Below are positions 51,919 through 62,829 of a stretch of 64,000 bases of DNA, piece by piece. Below the pieces are notes generated by a model. It saw only the letters and a program-made list of their open reading frames with translations. It was not told where the DNA came from and did not search any database. A program made the translations under genes and the position numbers. The DNA comes from Streptomyces longwoodensis (GTDB lineage: Bacteria > Actinomycetota > Actinomycetes > Streptomycetales > Streptomycetaceae): positions 707,257-771,256 of the forward strand of contig NZ_KQ948549.1 in assembly GCF_001514125.1 (NCBI RefSeq), in the 5' to 3' direction. The first letter of the stretch is position 1. Each line of letters starts with the position of its first letter.

Positions 51919-52908
51919 ATGACGGCCAGGACACACAGCGTCGGCGTACTGGCGTTCGACGGCCTGAAGATGCTGGACCTCACCGGCCCCGCAGAAGTCT
52001 TCAGCGAGGCCAACCGGTACGGGGCCGACTACCGCCTGACGGTCGTCTCGATCGGCGGGAAGCCCGTGTCCTCGTCGATCGGCATGCGCGTCCCCGTCGA
52101 CGCCGACGTGGCCGACGCGCCCGCCTTCGACACCCTCCTGGTGGTGGGGGGCGACCGGCTGCCCGAGGCGCCCGTCGAGCCCGAACTCACCGCGGCCACC
52201 GCGGACCTCGCCGCCCGGTCCGGCCGGGTCGCGGCCATCTGCACCGGCGCCTTCCTGCTGGGCGCCGCGGGCCTGCTCGACGGCAGGCGCGCCACGACGC
52301 ACTGGCAGCACACGGCGCTTCTGGCCCGCCGCCACCCCCGGGCCCGGGTCGAACCGGACGCCCTCTTCGTCCGGGACGGCACGACCTACACCTCCGCCGG
52401 CGTCACCGCGGGCATCGACCTCGCCCTCGCCCTCCTGGAGGAGGACCACGGACCGGACCTCACCCGCCGCGTCGCCCGGTCCCTCGTCGTCTACATGCAA
52501 CGGCCCGGCGGCCAGTCCCAGTTCTCGCCCTCACTGCAGGGCCCGGCCCCGCGCACCCCCGTCCTGCGGCTCGTCCAGGACGCCGTCCAGGCGGACCCGA
52601 CGGGGGAGCACAGCCTGGACACCCTGGCCGCGGCCGTGCGGGTCAGCCCGCGGCACCTGACCCGCATGTTCCGCGCGGAGCTCGGCACCACCCCGATGAA
52701 GTACGTCGAACTGCTCCGCTTCGACATCGCCAAGGCCCTCCTCGACTCCGGGCACAACGCCACCGAGGCCGCCGCCCGGGCGGGCTTCCCCAGCTACGAG
52801 AGCCTCCGCCGGGCCTTCGCCCGTCACCTCGGCATCTCCCCGACCAAGTACCAGCACCGCTTCGCGACCACCGGCACGGGCTCCCGCACCCCCGCTCCGC
52901 CGCGCTGA
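51919..52908 (+). CDS. GlxA-family transcriptional regulator (DJ-1/PfpI domain plus AraC HTH)
   Basis: A 329-residue regulator. The DJ-1-like domain spans about 5-185, with VGVLAFDGLKMLDLTGPAEV and AAICTGAFLLGAAGLLDGRR; here the Cys of CTGAF is present, unlike in the first GlxA-type protein. The AraC double helix-turn-helix (about 215-315) has LDTLAAAVRVSPRHLTRMFR and ATEAAARAGFPSYESLRRAF. It is divergent from osmC with a 70-bp gap, so control of osmC is plausible. The ligand is unknown. Confidence 0.88.
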   Translation: MTARTHSVGVLAFDGLKMLDLTGPAEVFSEANRYGADYRLTVVSIGGKPVSSSIGMRVPVDADVADAPAFDTLLVVGGDRLPEAPVEPELTAATADLAARSGRVAAICTGAFLLGAAGLLDGRRATTHWQHTALLARRHPRARVEPDALFVRDGTTYTSAGVTAGIDLALALLEEDHGPDLTRRVARSLVVYMQRPGGQSQFSPSLQGPAPRTPVLRLVQDAVQADPTGEHSLDTLAAAVRVSPRHLTRMFRAELGTTPMKYVELLRFDIAKALLDSGHNATEAAARAGFPSYESLRRAFARHLGISPTKYQHRFATTGTGSRTPAPPR

Positions 52909-53128
52909 CCGGCGCGTCGCGGCTCGGGGCTCACGGGGTTCGGAGCTCGGCGCTCGGCGGCGCTCGGGGCTCGGCGCTCGGGGCCGACGGTCGGACGGTC
53001 GCCCACCGCCCGGCGTCCATGGCCGTTTCCGTGGGCTTCCTGGCCGTCACGGCGCGGCCCCGGACGGCCGGCGACGGGAGGGTGGAGGCACCGAAGGCAG
53101 CCGTTCAGCACCCCCCGAGGAGACCGTC

Positions 53129-53767
53129 ATGAGCGAGAAGATCGCCGGTGTGGCCGTTCCGGACAGCGCACTGGCGCGGGCCGCGACCGAGCTGGTCCGC
53201 GAGACCACCCCGCCCCTGATCTTCCACCACTCCCGCCGTGTGTACCTGTTCGGCAGCCTCCAGGCGCAGGCGCTGGGCCTCGCCCCGGACCCCGAACTGC
53301 TGTACGTGGCCGCGCTGTTCCACGACACCGGTCTGGTGCCCCCGTACCGCAGCGACGACCAGCGCTTCGAGATGGACGGCGCCGACCAGGCCCGCGCGTT
53401 CCTGCTGGACCACGGGTGCTCCGAGGGCGACGCCGACACCGTGTGGACGGCCGTCGCCCTGCACACCACCCCCGAGGTGCCCTACAAGCTGGCTCCCGAG
53501 ATCGCCGCGACCACGGCGGGCGTGGAGACGGACGTGCTCGGCCTCCACCTGGGCAGGATCCCGCGGGACCGGATCGACGAGGTCACCGCGGCCCACCCCC
53601 GTCCCGACTTCAAGCGGCAGATCCTCCAGGCGTTCACCGACGGGTTCCGGCACCGCCCGCACACCACGTTCGGCACGGTGAACGCCGACGTCCTGGAGCA
53701 CTTCGTCCCGGGCTTCCGCCGGACCGACTTCGTCGACGTCATCCGGAACTCGGCCTGGCCCGAGTGA
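53129..53767 (+). CDS. HD-domain metal-dependent phosphohydrolase
   Basis: A 212-residue HD-domain protein. HHSRRVYLF and AALFHDTGL supply the H...HD metal ligands, and the final Asp lies further on. It is closest in pattern to cyanamide-hydratase-like or diamine-hydrolase HD proteins, so it may act on small nitriles, ureas or nucleotides. A CGAGGAG ribosome binding site precedes the ATG. There is no functional context: upstream is a low-complexity gap, downstream is a convergent membrane protein gene. Confidence 0.8.
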   Translation: MSEKIAGVAVPDSALARAATELVRETTPPLIFHHSRRVYLFGSLQAQALGLAPDPELLYVAALFHDTGLVPPYRSDDQRFEMDGADQARAFLLDHGCSEGDADTVWTAVALHTTPEVPYKLAPEIAATTAGVETDVLGLHLGRIPRDRIDEVTAAHPRPDFKRQILQAFTDGFRHRPHTTFGTVNADVLEHFVPGFRRTDFVDVIRNSAWPE

Positions 53768-53777
53768 GCCCTGCTGC

Positions 53778-54365
53778 TCAGGGCGACGTCGTCCAACGCG
53801 GCGCCGTCTCCCTCCACGCCGCGTCCCACGCGGCGAGGTCGCGGCGCTCCAGGACGCGCGCCGCGACGCCGTACGCGGCCGCCGCCGCCCCCTGGACGGC
53901 GAGGGCGCCGAGGACGGCCCAGCCCATCGCCCGGCTGCGGACCTGGCCGGCGTCCAGCGGAGGCCCGGTGAGCTCCCCGTCCGGGCCCGCCCAGACGTGG
54001 ACCGTGCTGCCCCTCGTCAGCCCGGGCCGGACGTCGGTCGTGGCCGTCCGCGCGACGCCCCCGGCATCGGTGAAGCCGACCTTGACCGGGTAGCGGGTCC
54101 TCCGCTCCTCGGCGGACCCCGGCTCCGGGTGCCTGCGGGCGTCCTCCAGCAGCACGGCGTGCGTGTCGTGCCGGGTGGCCGCCTGCTGCTGCGCGGTGCG
54201 GGCGTAGTGGCGGTGGGCGGTGTCACCGGCCCAGAACAGGGCGGCGGGCGTGGCCGCCAGCGCGGCCAGGACCAGGCCGAGGCCGAGCCACGCCCGGAAC
54301 AGGTCGGTGCGGCGGCGCAGGGGATTGCGCCGCAGCCGCCGGAACAGGACCGTACCGCCGGACAT
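53778..54365 (-). CDS. Rv1733c-family membrane protein
   Basis: A 195-residue protein with two membrane helices (LGLGLVLAALAATPAALFWA near the N-terminus and GWAVLGALAVQGAAAAAYGV) that flank an extracellular domain with YPVKVGFTDAGGVARTATTD. This architecture and the C-terminal ERRDLAAWDAAWRETAPRW are characteristic of the actinobacterial Rv1733c family, whose function is unknown. It follows the MreB-like gene on the same strand by 8 nt. A short hairpin (53768-53784) sits between this gene and the convergent HD-domain gene. Confidence 0.8.
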   Translation of the reverse strand: MSGGTVLFRRLRRNPLRRRTDLFRAWLGLGLVLAALAATPAALFWAGDTAHRHYARTAQQQAATRHDTHAVLLEDARRHPEPGSAEERRTRYPVKVGFTDAGGVARTATTDVRPGLTRGSTVHVWAGPDGELTGPPLDAGQVRSRAMGWAVLGALAVQGAAAAAYGVAARVLERRDLAAWDAAWRETAPRWTTSP

Positions 54366-54373
54366 CCGTCCCC

Positions 54374-55192
54374 CTACCGCGCCACCGGAGGCACCGGACC
54401 CGCCGCCGACGGGTGGGTGTGCGCCGCCTCCAGCAGCTTCGCCGCGCCCCGCACCGCCGCCGTGTGCGGCGCCGGGACGATCCGCACCGGTGCGGGCAGC
54501 CGCCCGGTGAGCCGGTACGTGATCTCGGGGCGCAGGGCGCCCCCGCCGGCCAGCAGGAGCCCGCGCCCCACGGCCTCGGCGCACAGCGAGCCGCGGTCCT
54601 GGCGCAGCATCGCCGTCAGCATCGTGGCCACCGCCTCGGCGACCTGCTGCGCCGTGACCGTGTCGCCGAGGTCGCCGGTGCCCAGGGCCACGCGGCGGGC
54701 GTCGGTGACGGCCCCCTCGCACAGCAGCACCACCTCCATCAGGTGCGCGCCCACGTCCACGACCAGCAGCGGCCGGGACAGGTCGGCGCCGGCGGCCAGG
54801 GCGACGGCCCGGGCGCCGGGCACCGTCAGCATGTTCCCCGCCCCCAGCGCCCCGACCACGGCCCGCACCCGCGTCCGGAAGGCCACGGCGTCCAGCGCGG
54901 GCGCCGCCACGACGACCAGCGGCCGGGCACCGTGGGGCAGGTGGTGGCCGAGGGCGCGCCCCAGCATCCGCGCACACCCGGCGACGTCGACGCTGGCACC
55001 CCGCCGCACCGGGTACAGCGCGCCGTCCTCGGCGAAGGCCACCGTGGGCACGTCCACCACGACACCCCGGCCGGCGATCCACGCCCGCGTGCGGGCACTG
55101 CCCAGGTCCAGGGCCACGCCGCGGCACCGCCGGCCCGTGGAGCACGGTCGGTGCCGTCCCGCCGGGTGGGGGAGGAGCGCGTCACCGGTCAC
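54374..55192 (-). CDS. MreB/actin-like ATPase-fold protein
   Basis: A 272-residue protein with actin-fold motifs: VALDLGSARTRAWIAG (phosphate 1), PLLVVDVGAHLMEVVLL (phosphate 2) and GLLLAGGGALRPEITYRL (adenosine). It is shorter than MreB (about 340), so some subdomains are reduced. Such short MreB-like proteins are found in streptomycetes, with unknown roles; a direct cell-shape function is not assured. The GTG at 55192 overlaps the stop of the upstream DksA-like gene (GTGA at 55189-55192). Confidence 0.7.
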   Translation of the reverse strand: MTGDALLPHPAGRHRPCSTGRRCRGVALDLGSARTRAWIAGRGVVVDVPTVAFAEDGALYPVRRGASVDVAGCARMLGRALGHHLPHGARPLVVVAAPALDAVAFRTRVRAVVGALGAGNMLTVPGARAVALAAGADLSRPLLVVDVGAHLMEVVLLCEGAVTDARRVALGTGDLGDTVTAQQVAEAVATMLTAMLRQDRGSLCAEAVGRGLLLAGGGALRPEITYRLTGRLPAPVRIVPAPHTAAVRGAAKLLEAAHTHPSAAGPVPPVAR

Positions 55193-55560
55193 GGGGCCGT
55201 CTCCTTGACCTGCTGGCAGCGGGCGCAGTAGCGGGCCTGCGGCACGATCATCAGGCGCTCCCGCTCGACCGGGCGCCGGCACAGGTGGCAGCCGCCGTAG
55301 GAGCCCTCGGCCATGCGCCGCAGGGCCGCCTCGACGTCGGTGAGGACCATGCGGGCCGAGGCGGCGAGTTCGACCCGCACCTCGACCTGCGCGGCGGCCT
55401 GCCCCGTGCCCCATGGCCCGGGCCGCGGGGTGACGGGCCGGGCCAGGCGGCCCAGTTGCTCCTGGCGGAACCGGCGCTGCTCGTGCAGGTTCTCGCGCAG
55501 CGCGGCGAGGTCCTCGGCCGACAGGTGCGTGGAGCGGTGGTCGACGGTGTGGTGGATCAT
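55189..55560 (-). CDS. DksA/TraR-type zinc-finger protein
   Basis: A 123-residue protein with a C-terminal Cys4 zinc finger, CHLC...CARC (GSYGGCHLCRRPVERERLMI), and a helical N-terminus (LSAEDLAALRENLHEQRRFR), the pattern of DksA/TraR proteins, which bind RNA polymerase through its secondary channel. The ATG at 55560 is 7 nt after an AAGGGG; a GTG one codon earlier is an alternative start. It is followed directly by the MreB-like gene, to which it is coupled. A second, related gene lies just upstream. Confidence 0.8.
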   Translation of the reverse strand: MIHHTVDHRSTHLSAEDLAALRENLHEQRRFRQEQLGRLARPVTPRPGPWGTGQAAAQVEVRVELAASARMVLTDVEAALRRMAEGSYGGCHLCRRPVERERLMIVPQARYCARCQQVKETAP

Positions 55561-55641
55561 CACTGCACCCCTTCAGGGCAGGGCGGAGGAGGGGTCGGAC
55601 AGGGGCCGGAGACGGCCGGTGCGGCGGCGGTCAAGGGGCGG

Positions 55642-55953
55642 TCAGGCGGCGAGGCGTCGGCAGGCGACGCAGTGGCGGGTGTACGGCAGGATCTCCAGCC
55701 GCTCCGCGGGGATCGGCCTGGCGCACCCCGCGCACGTCCCGTACGTGCCGTCGTCGATCCGGGCGAACGCCAGGTCGATCTCCTGGAGCACCTGCTCCAT
55801 CGCAGTCCGCTGCGCGGTCAGCAGGTGGTCGTCGGCGTTCGGTTCCGCCTCGTCGAGGGCCCGCAACTGCGCCAGGCGCGCGGTACGGGCGTGTTCGAGG
55901 CGCTGCCGGGCGTGGTGCGGGTGGGGTTCGGCGCGGGTGGCATCGAGCGTCAT
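55642..55953 (-). CDS. DksA/TraR-type zinc-finger protein, second copy
   Basis: A 103-residue protein with a Cys4 zinc finger (YGTCAGCARPIPAERLEILP, then CVAC) and a helical N-terminal half (LLTAQRTAMEQVLQEIDLAF). It is of the same type as the neighbouring 123-residue gene product but shorter and diverged. AGAGG lies upstream of the ATG at 55953. The two adjacent copies, together with the MreB-like and Rv1733c genes, form one minus-strand group, opposite the two-component pair. Confidence 0.8.
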   Translation of the reverse strand: MTLDATRAEPHPHHARQRLEHARTARLAQLRALDEAEPNADDHLLTAQRTAMEQVLQEIDLAFARIDDGTYGTCAGCARPIPAERLEILPYTRHCVACRRLAA

Positions 55954-56315
55954 GGTCGGTCCTCTTCTCTTCGCTTCTCTTCGTCCGTCGTCGCCGCACG
56001 CCGCGTCCCGGCGGACACGGCACGTGCGGCACTCCCTCCGGTGGCGGGGGAGGCGCCGTGTCTCCACCCTCGCCGGACCGGCCGCCCCGGCCCATCGGGC
56101 GCGGACCCCATTTGTGACGGGGCAGGGCACCCATGGGATGGCGCCCGCCCCGGAAATGGGGTCCGGACCCCATCGACGCCGTCCCCGGGCCGGGAGAGGC
56201 TGGCCACGAGCTCACACCCACGCACCACGGACACCGACCGCGCCCGCGGACGGCAGGGCGGCGCGCGGCCGACAGGGAGCCGTACCGACACCCGGGAAGA
56301 GGAGGCGCACAGCCG
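55954..56315. promoter_or_regulatory. Divergent control region with large inverted repeats
   Basis: This 362-bp gap separates the DksA-like operon from the histidine kinase gene. GGACCCCATTT (56103-56113) and AAATGGGGTCC (56154-56164) are exact inverted repeats. ATGGGGTCCGGACCCCAT (56156-56173) is a perfect 18-bp palindrome. The half-site GGACCCCAT therefore occurs three times. The intervening sequence also holds CCCATGGG. No gene is seen. Confidence 0.5.
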
Positions 56316-57269
56316 GTGTCCTTGTTCTGGCGGATCTTCGTGCTGAACGCCGTCGTGCTGGGCACGGCCACGGCGCTGCTGCTGTGGGCTCCCGTCACCG
56401 TGTCCGTGCCCGTGCTGCTCACCGAGGCGGTCATCCTGCTCGGCGGCCTGGCCGTCATGCTGGTCGCCAACGCCGTGCTGCTGCGCCTGGGCCTCGCCCC
56501 GCTCGACCGGCTCACCCGGCTGATGACCACGGTGGACCTGCTGCGCCCCGGCCAGCGGCTGCCCGCGTCCGGCGGCGGCGAGGTCGCCGAGCTGATCCGC
56601 ACCTTCAACGCCATGCTGGAACGGCTGGAGCACGAGCGGGCCACCAGCAGCGCCCGCGCCCTGCTGGCCCAGGAGGCCGAACGCCGCCGTATCGCCCAGG
56701 AACTGCACGACGAGGTCGGCCAGACCATGACCGCGATCCTGCTGGGCCTCAAGCGCGCGGCGGACGAGGCACCCGAGGGCCTGCGCCACCAGCTGTGCGA
56801 GGTGCAGGAGATCACCCGGGAGAGCCTGGACGAGGTGCGCCACCTGGTGCGCCGGCTGCGGCCGGGGGTGCTGGACGACCTCGGCCTGGTCAGCGCGCTC
56901 ACCTCGCTCACCGAGGACTTCGCCACCCACACCGGTCTGCGCGTCGTCCGCCGCTTCGCCACCGACCTGCCGGCCCTCGCCCCGGAGACGGAGCTGGTGC
57001 TCTACCGCGTCGCCCAGGAGTCGCTGACCAACGCGGCCCGCCACGCGGACGCCGAACGCGTCACCGTCGGCCTGCGCCACGACGACGGCAGCGTCGTCCT
57101 CACCGTCGTCGACGACGGCTGCGGCATCACCGTCCCGCGCGAGGGCGCCGGCATCCGCGGCATGCGCGAACGCGCCCTGCTCGCGGGCGGCCGCCTCGAA
57201 ATCTCCGCCGCACCCCGGACCGGCACCCAGGTGCAGCTCACCGCACCCGCTCCCGGAAGGCAGCCCTGA
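56316..57269 (+). CDS. NarL-type sensor histidine kinase
   Basis: A 317-residue membrane kinase. Two membrane helices (about 5-25 and 32-58) are joined by a very short loop, so there is hardly any extracellular sensor. A HAMP-like segment (about 60-110) leads to the HisKA_3 dimerisation site with the phospho-accepting His131 in RRRIAQELHDEVGQT. The ATPase domain has the N-box ESLTNAARHADAER (Asn239) and GAGIRGMRERALL. The GTG at 56316 has AGAGGAGG upstream. The response regulator gene begins 3 nt after its stop. The signal is unknown. Confidence 0.9.
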   Translation: MSLFWRIFVLNAVVLGTATALLLWAPVTVSVPVLLTEAVILLGGLAVMLVANAVLLRLGLAPLDRLTRLMTTVDLLRPGQRLPASGGGEVAELIRTFNAMLERLEHERATSSARALLAQEAERRRIAQELHDEVGQTMTAILLGLKRAADEAPEGLRHQLCEVQEITRESLDEVRHLVRRLRPGVLDDLGLVSALTSLTEDFATHTGLRVVRRFATDLPALAPETELVLYRVAQESLTNAARHADAERVTVGLRHDDGSVVLTVVDDGCGITVPREGAGIRGMRERALLAGGRLEISAAPRTGTQVQLTAPAPGRQP

Positions 57270-57271
57270 CC

Positions 57272-58018
57272 ATGCACGACAGGCCCACGACCGCCCCGGC
57301 GCCGAGCACCGGCGCGACCAACCAGGCACCGCGCCCCGCCCCGAGCGACCCGGCCCCCCGCGCCCGGGCGCACGGCATCCGCATCCTGCTCGCCGACGAC
57401 CACGCCCTGGTCCGCCGCGGCGTACGGCTCATCCTCGACCAGGAACCCGACCTCCAGGTGATCGCCGAGGCCGGTGACGGCGCCGAAGCCGTCGACCGGG
57501 CCCGCACCCACGACCTCGACCTGGCCGTCCTCGACATCGCCATGCCCCGCCTGACGGGACTCCAGGCGGCCCGCGAACTGGCGGCCGTCCGGCCCGGCCT
57601 GCGGATCCTGATGCTCACCATGCACGACAACGAGCAGTACTTCTTCCAGGCGCTGAAGGCCGGTGCCTGCGGGTACGTCCTGAAGTCCGTCGCCGACCGG
57701 GACCTGGTCGCCGCCTGCCGCGCCGCCATGCGCGACGAGCCGTTCCTGTACCCCGGCGCGGTCACCGCGCTGATCCGCACCTACCTGGACCGGACCCACC
57801 ACGGTGAGGAGACCCCGGACCGGATCCTCACGCCCCGCGAGGAGGAGGTCCTCAAGCTGGTGGCCGAGGGGCACTCCTCCAAGGAGATCGCCGGGCTGCT
57901 GTTCATCAGCGTCAAGACCGTCCAGCGGCACCGCGCCAACCTGCTGCACAAGCTCGGCCTGCGGGACCGCCTGGAGCTCACCCGGTACGCGATCCGCGCC
58001 GGCCTGATCGAGCCCTGA
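57272..58018 (+). CDS. NarL/LuxR-family response regulator
   Basis: A 248-residue regulator. The receiver domain (about 36-155) starts IRILLADDHALVRRGVRLIL and has the phospho-accepting Asp88 in VLDIAMPRL. The LuxR-type helix-turn-helix (about 185-245) has LTPREEEVLKLVAEGHSSKE and ISVKTVQRHRANLLHKLGLR. The N-terminal 35 residues are a Pro/Ala-rich extension. It pairs with the histidine kinase immediately upstream. The palindromic region upstream of the kinase would be a natural autoregulatory target. Confidence 0.93.
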   Translation: MHDRPTTAPAPSTGATNQAPRPAPSDPAPRARAHGIRILLADDHALVRRGVRLILDQEPDLQVIAEAGDGAEAVDRARTHDLDLAVLDIAMPRLTGLQAARELAAVRPGLRILMLTMHDNEQYFFQALKAGACGYVLKSVADRDLVAACRAAMRDEPFLYPGAVTALIRTYLDRTHHGEETPDRILTPREEEVLKLVAEGHSSKEIAGLLFISVKTVQRHRANLLHKLGLRDRLELTRYAIRAGLIEP

Positions 58019-58026
58019 CCGACGCC

Positions 58027-58422
58027 GTGACCGGGACACGCACGGGGGTGCGGGTACGGGGGCTCCTGGCCACCGTCGTCTGGACGCTGCTCGCGACGCT
58101 CGGCGTCACCGCGCCGACCGCCCCGGCACCGGCGGCCGTCGCGGCCGGACCGTCGGCCGCCGTCTCCGTGCACCACCTTCACGCCGACGCGTACGACGAC
58201 CACGACACCGCCCGCGCCGCCTCCGCGGCGACCCGCCACGCAGCACAGCGCGACCACCCCACCCCGCCGCGACCCGCCCCGGCCGCGGGCACCGCGGACC
58301 CGGCCGTCGCCCCACCCGGCCCGGCCAGGTGGACGTCACCGGGCGCCGAGCGCCCCGTCCCGCAGCGACCGCACCACGCCCGCGACCGCGGACGAGCACC
58401 CCCCGCCCGCTCCGGCACCTGA
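58027..58422 (+). CDS. Small membrane-anchored or secreted protein
   Basis: A 131-residue protein beginning with GTG, with an N-terminal hydrophobic helix (GLLATVVWTLLATLGVTAPT), then a low-complexity region rich in Ala, His, Pro and Arg (VSVHHLHADAYDDHDTARAA). It follows the response regulator by 8 nt and lies 35 nt before secDF, so all may be co-transcribed. I see no domain. Its composition is poor evidence of a specific function, and it may be only weakly conserved. Confidence 0.5.
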   Translation: MTGTRTGVRVRGLLATVVWTLLATLGVTAPTAPAPAAVAAGPSAAVSVHHLHADAYDDHDTARAASAATRHAAQRDHPTPPRPAPAAGTADPAVAPPGPARWTSPGAERPVPQRPHHARDRGRAPPARSGT

Positions 58423-58457
58423 CCTTCCCCGTCCACTCCTGCCTGCCGGAGATCCCG

Positions 58458-60746
<2,289 letters not shown>

Positions 60747-60755
60747 CCGGCCGCG

Positions 60756-61721
60756 TCAGTCCCCGGGTCCGGGGTCGGGGCGTACGGCCTCCTCGATCCC
60801 GGCCCGGGCCGCCTCCAGCTGCGCGGCGAAGGCCACGCCCAGGAACAGCGCGATGCTGGTGATGTTGGCCCACAGGAGCAGGGCGACGAACGCGGTGAGC
60901 GGACCGTACACGGCGCCGAACGCCGAGCTGCGGCCGACGTACAGGGCCAGCAGCAGCGTCGCCCCGACCCACAGCAGCAGGTGCACGGCGCTGCCGAACG
61001 CGAGCCAGGTGTAGCCGGGCTGCCGACGGCGCGGCGACCACCGGAAGATCACGGCCGAGGCCAGCCAGGCGAGGAGCAGCCCCACCGGGATCTCCAGGGC
61101 CCGCCACCAGCGGGGACCGGAGTCACCCGCGCCCGAGGTGGCCGCCACCGCGTCACCGACGGCGTCCCCGGCGACCAGCACCATGAAGCCGAGCACCATC
61201 GGCAGGCCCGCCGCGACCGCCAGGACCAGGGCGCGGGCGTACTTGCGCGGGAAGGGACGGTCGCGCTCGATGCCGTAGATGCGGTTCGCGCCCCGCTCGA
61301 CCTGGCCCATCGCGGAGGCCAGGTTCAGCATCGCGAAGCCGAAGCCCAGCCAGAGCGCCAGGGTGCTCCAGACGCCGCCGTGGGCGCTGTCGCGGGTCTC
61401 GGCGAACGCGTCGTCCAGGACGTCGGCGCCGGCCCCGGGCACGACCGCGCCCAGGCTCCGCTCGATCACCCGCCCCACCCACTCGGTGTGCACGGACGTC
61501 GCGAGCCCGACGAGGGCCAGGGTGAACGGCACCAGGCCCAGCACGATCTGGAAGCCGAGGGCGCGGGCGTTGGTGAAGCCGTCCGCGTAGCGGAACCGGC
61601 TGAACGAGTCCACCAGCAGGCGCACCCCGCCGTAGTGCCGCAGGGCGGTCAGCGCCTCGTCGCCGGAGAGCTCCTCCCCGATCATGTCCCGGGTCTGCGG
61701 GACGTGGACCGCGGTTCCCAT
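60756..61721 (-). CDS. YihY/BrkB-family membrane protein
   Basis: A 321-residue inner-membrane protein of the YihY (virulence factor BrkB) family, with about six helices: ALGFQIVLGLVPFTLALVGL, GVWSTLALWLGFGFAMLNLA, ALVLAVAAGLPMVLGFMVLV, and others to the C-terminal SIALFLGVAFAAQLEAARAG. The conserved RNRIYGI-like segment appears as GANRIYGIERDRPFPRKY. The function is not firmly established. It is convergent with secDF, with 9 bp between stops and no obvious terminator. Confidence 0.85.
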   Translation of the reverse strand: MGTAVHVPQTRDMIGEELSGDEALTALRHYGGVRLLVDSFSRFRYADGFTNARALGFQIVLGLVPFTLALVGLATSVHTEWVGRVIERSLGAVVPGAGADVLDDAFAETRDSAHGGVWSTLALWLGFGFAMLNLASAMGQVERGANRIYGIERDRPFPRKYARALVLAVAAGLPMVLGFMVLVAGDAVGDAVAATSGAGDSGPRWWRALEIPVGLLLAWLASAVIFRWSPRRRQPGYTWLAFGSAVHLLLWVGATLLLALYVGRSSAFGAVYGPLTAFVALLLWANITSIALFLGVAFAAQLEAARAGIEEAVRPDPGPGD

Positions 61722-61880
61722 CGCCCTCGCGCTCCTTCCGTTCACGTCCCGCCCCACCACGGGCCCCTGCCCGACCGACTGCCCGCAAACGGCCCCTTCA
61801 CCGCCGGGCGTTGAAGTTTTCGATCTTGGGCAGACGGGATGACGCACATGTCCGCGGCGCTCCCGGGAGGTACCACCACG

Positions 61881-62678
61881 ATGACCCTGCCCGTCCGTCC
61901 CTCGGGACCGCAGCGCGAGCGGCGCTTCGACCTGCGCGTCACGACCGCCTTCTTCGTGCTGCTCGCGCTGCTCCTCGTGCTGGCCGCCACCGTCGCACGG
62001 GCCATGGCGAGCGCGTTCGAGCAGCGGCCCGCGTGGATCCTCGCGTTGGCCGGCGTGGGCGTCGCCGTCGCGGTGCGGTGGGCGCGCCGCCGGCGCACGC
62101 TCTCCGCGTCCCGGCTCGCGCGGCAGGCCACCGAGACGCTGGAGCAGGCGGCGCGCACGGCCGTGGACGCCCTGGACGCGCCGTCCCCGGCACCCGTGCT
62201 GGTGGGAGCGGGCGGCGGCGTCGTGGCGGAGCCGTGCCCGGTGGTGGAACCGGTGAGCGAGACGGCGCAGACGGAGGCGGAACCCTGCCCGGCCGAGGAC
62301 CCCTACGAGTTCGAGGAGGAGATAGCCGCCCTGTGCACGCGCGACGGCTGCACGGGAGCCGAGGTCGTCGGCGGCGCCGGGGACCTCGGCGCCGACGTGG
62401 TGGCGTGGACGCCCGACGGACGCCGGCTCGTCATCCAGTGCAAGCGGTACTGCGACGGGAACAAGGTCGGCTCCCAGGACCTCCAGCGCTTCGGCGGCAC
62501 CTGCTTCACCGTCCACGAGGCGGACCTGGCCGTCGTCGTCACGACCAGCGACTTCACCCAGCCCGCCCTCGAGTACGCGGAGCAGTGCGGCATCCTGTGC
62601 GTCGGCGAGGAGGACCTGCGCGGATGGATGGCGGGCACCGCGGCGGCCCCCTGGCAGGCGCACCCCGCCGCGGGCTGA
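61881..62678 (+). CDS. Membrane-anchored restriction-endonuclease-like (Mrr) protein
   Basis: A 265-residue protein. Two N-terminal hydrophobic helices (AFFVLLALLLVLAATVARAM and ILALAGVGVAVAVRW) are followed by a linker and a C-terminal Mrr-type nuclease domain (about 145-250). It shows the PD-(D/E)xK pattern: GAGDLGADVVAWTPDGRRLV, then QCKRY (QxK motif), with C-terminal VVVTTSDFTQPALEYAEQCG. Mrr-like nucleases cleave modified or foreign DNA; membrane-anchored versions occur widely in actinobacteria, with unknown targets. The ATG at 61881 has GGGAGG 10 nt upstream; an earlier ATG at 61839 is less well supported. Confidence 0.8.
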   Translation: MTLPVRPSGPQRERRFDLRVTTAFFVLLALLLVLAATVARAMASAFEQRPAWILALAGVGVAVAVRWARRRRTLSASRLARQATETLEQAARTAVDALDAPSPAPVLVGAGGGVVAEPCPVVEPVSETAQTEAEPCPAEDPYEFEEEIAALCTRDGCTGAEVVGGAGDLGADVVAWTPDGRRLVIQCKRYCDGNKVGSQDLQRFGGTCFTVHEADLAVVVTTSDFTQPALEYAEQCGILCVGEEDLRGWMAGTAAAPWQAHPAAG

Positions 62679-62829
62679 CCGGGGGACCGGCGCCGCTAGG
62701 GGGTGTCTTGTCGATCAGGCCCCGAAGGCGCGCTCCACCCGAACGGTCCACCCGTACCCGGCGACGACCACCCGGCTCGCCGCCCCGGCTCGCAGCCCGG
62801 CGCGCACGGACCGACGATGGGCCCACGAT

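Noticed and set aside
52919..52985. CTCGG-rich low-complexity run after the second GlxA gene
   Set aside because: Short, irregular simple-sequence DNA without a constant period or clear hairpin; probably mutational slippage.
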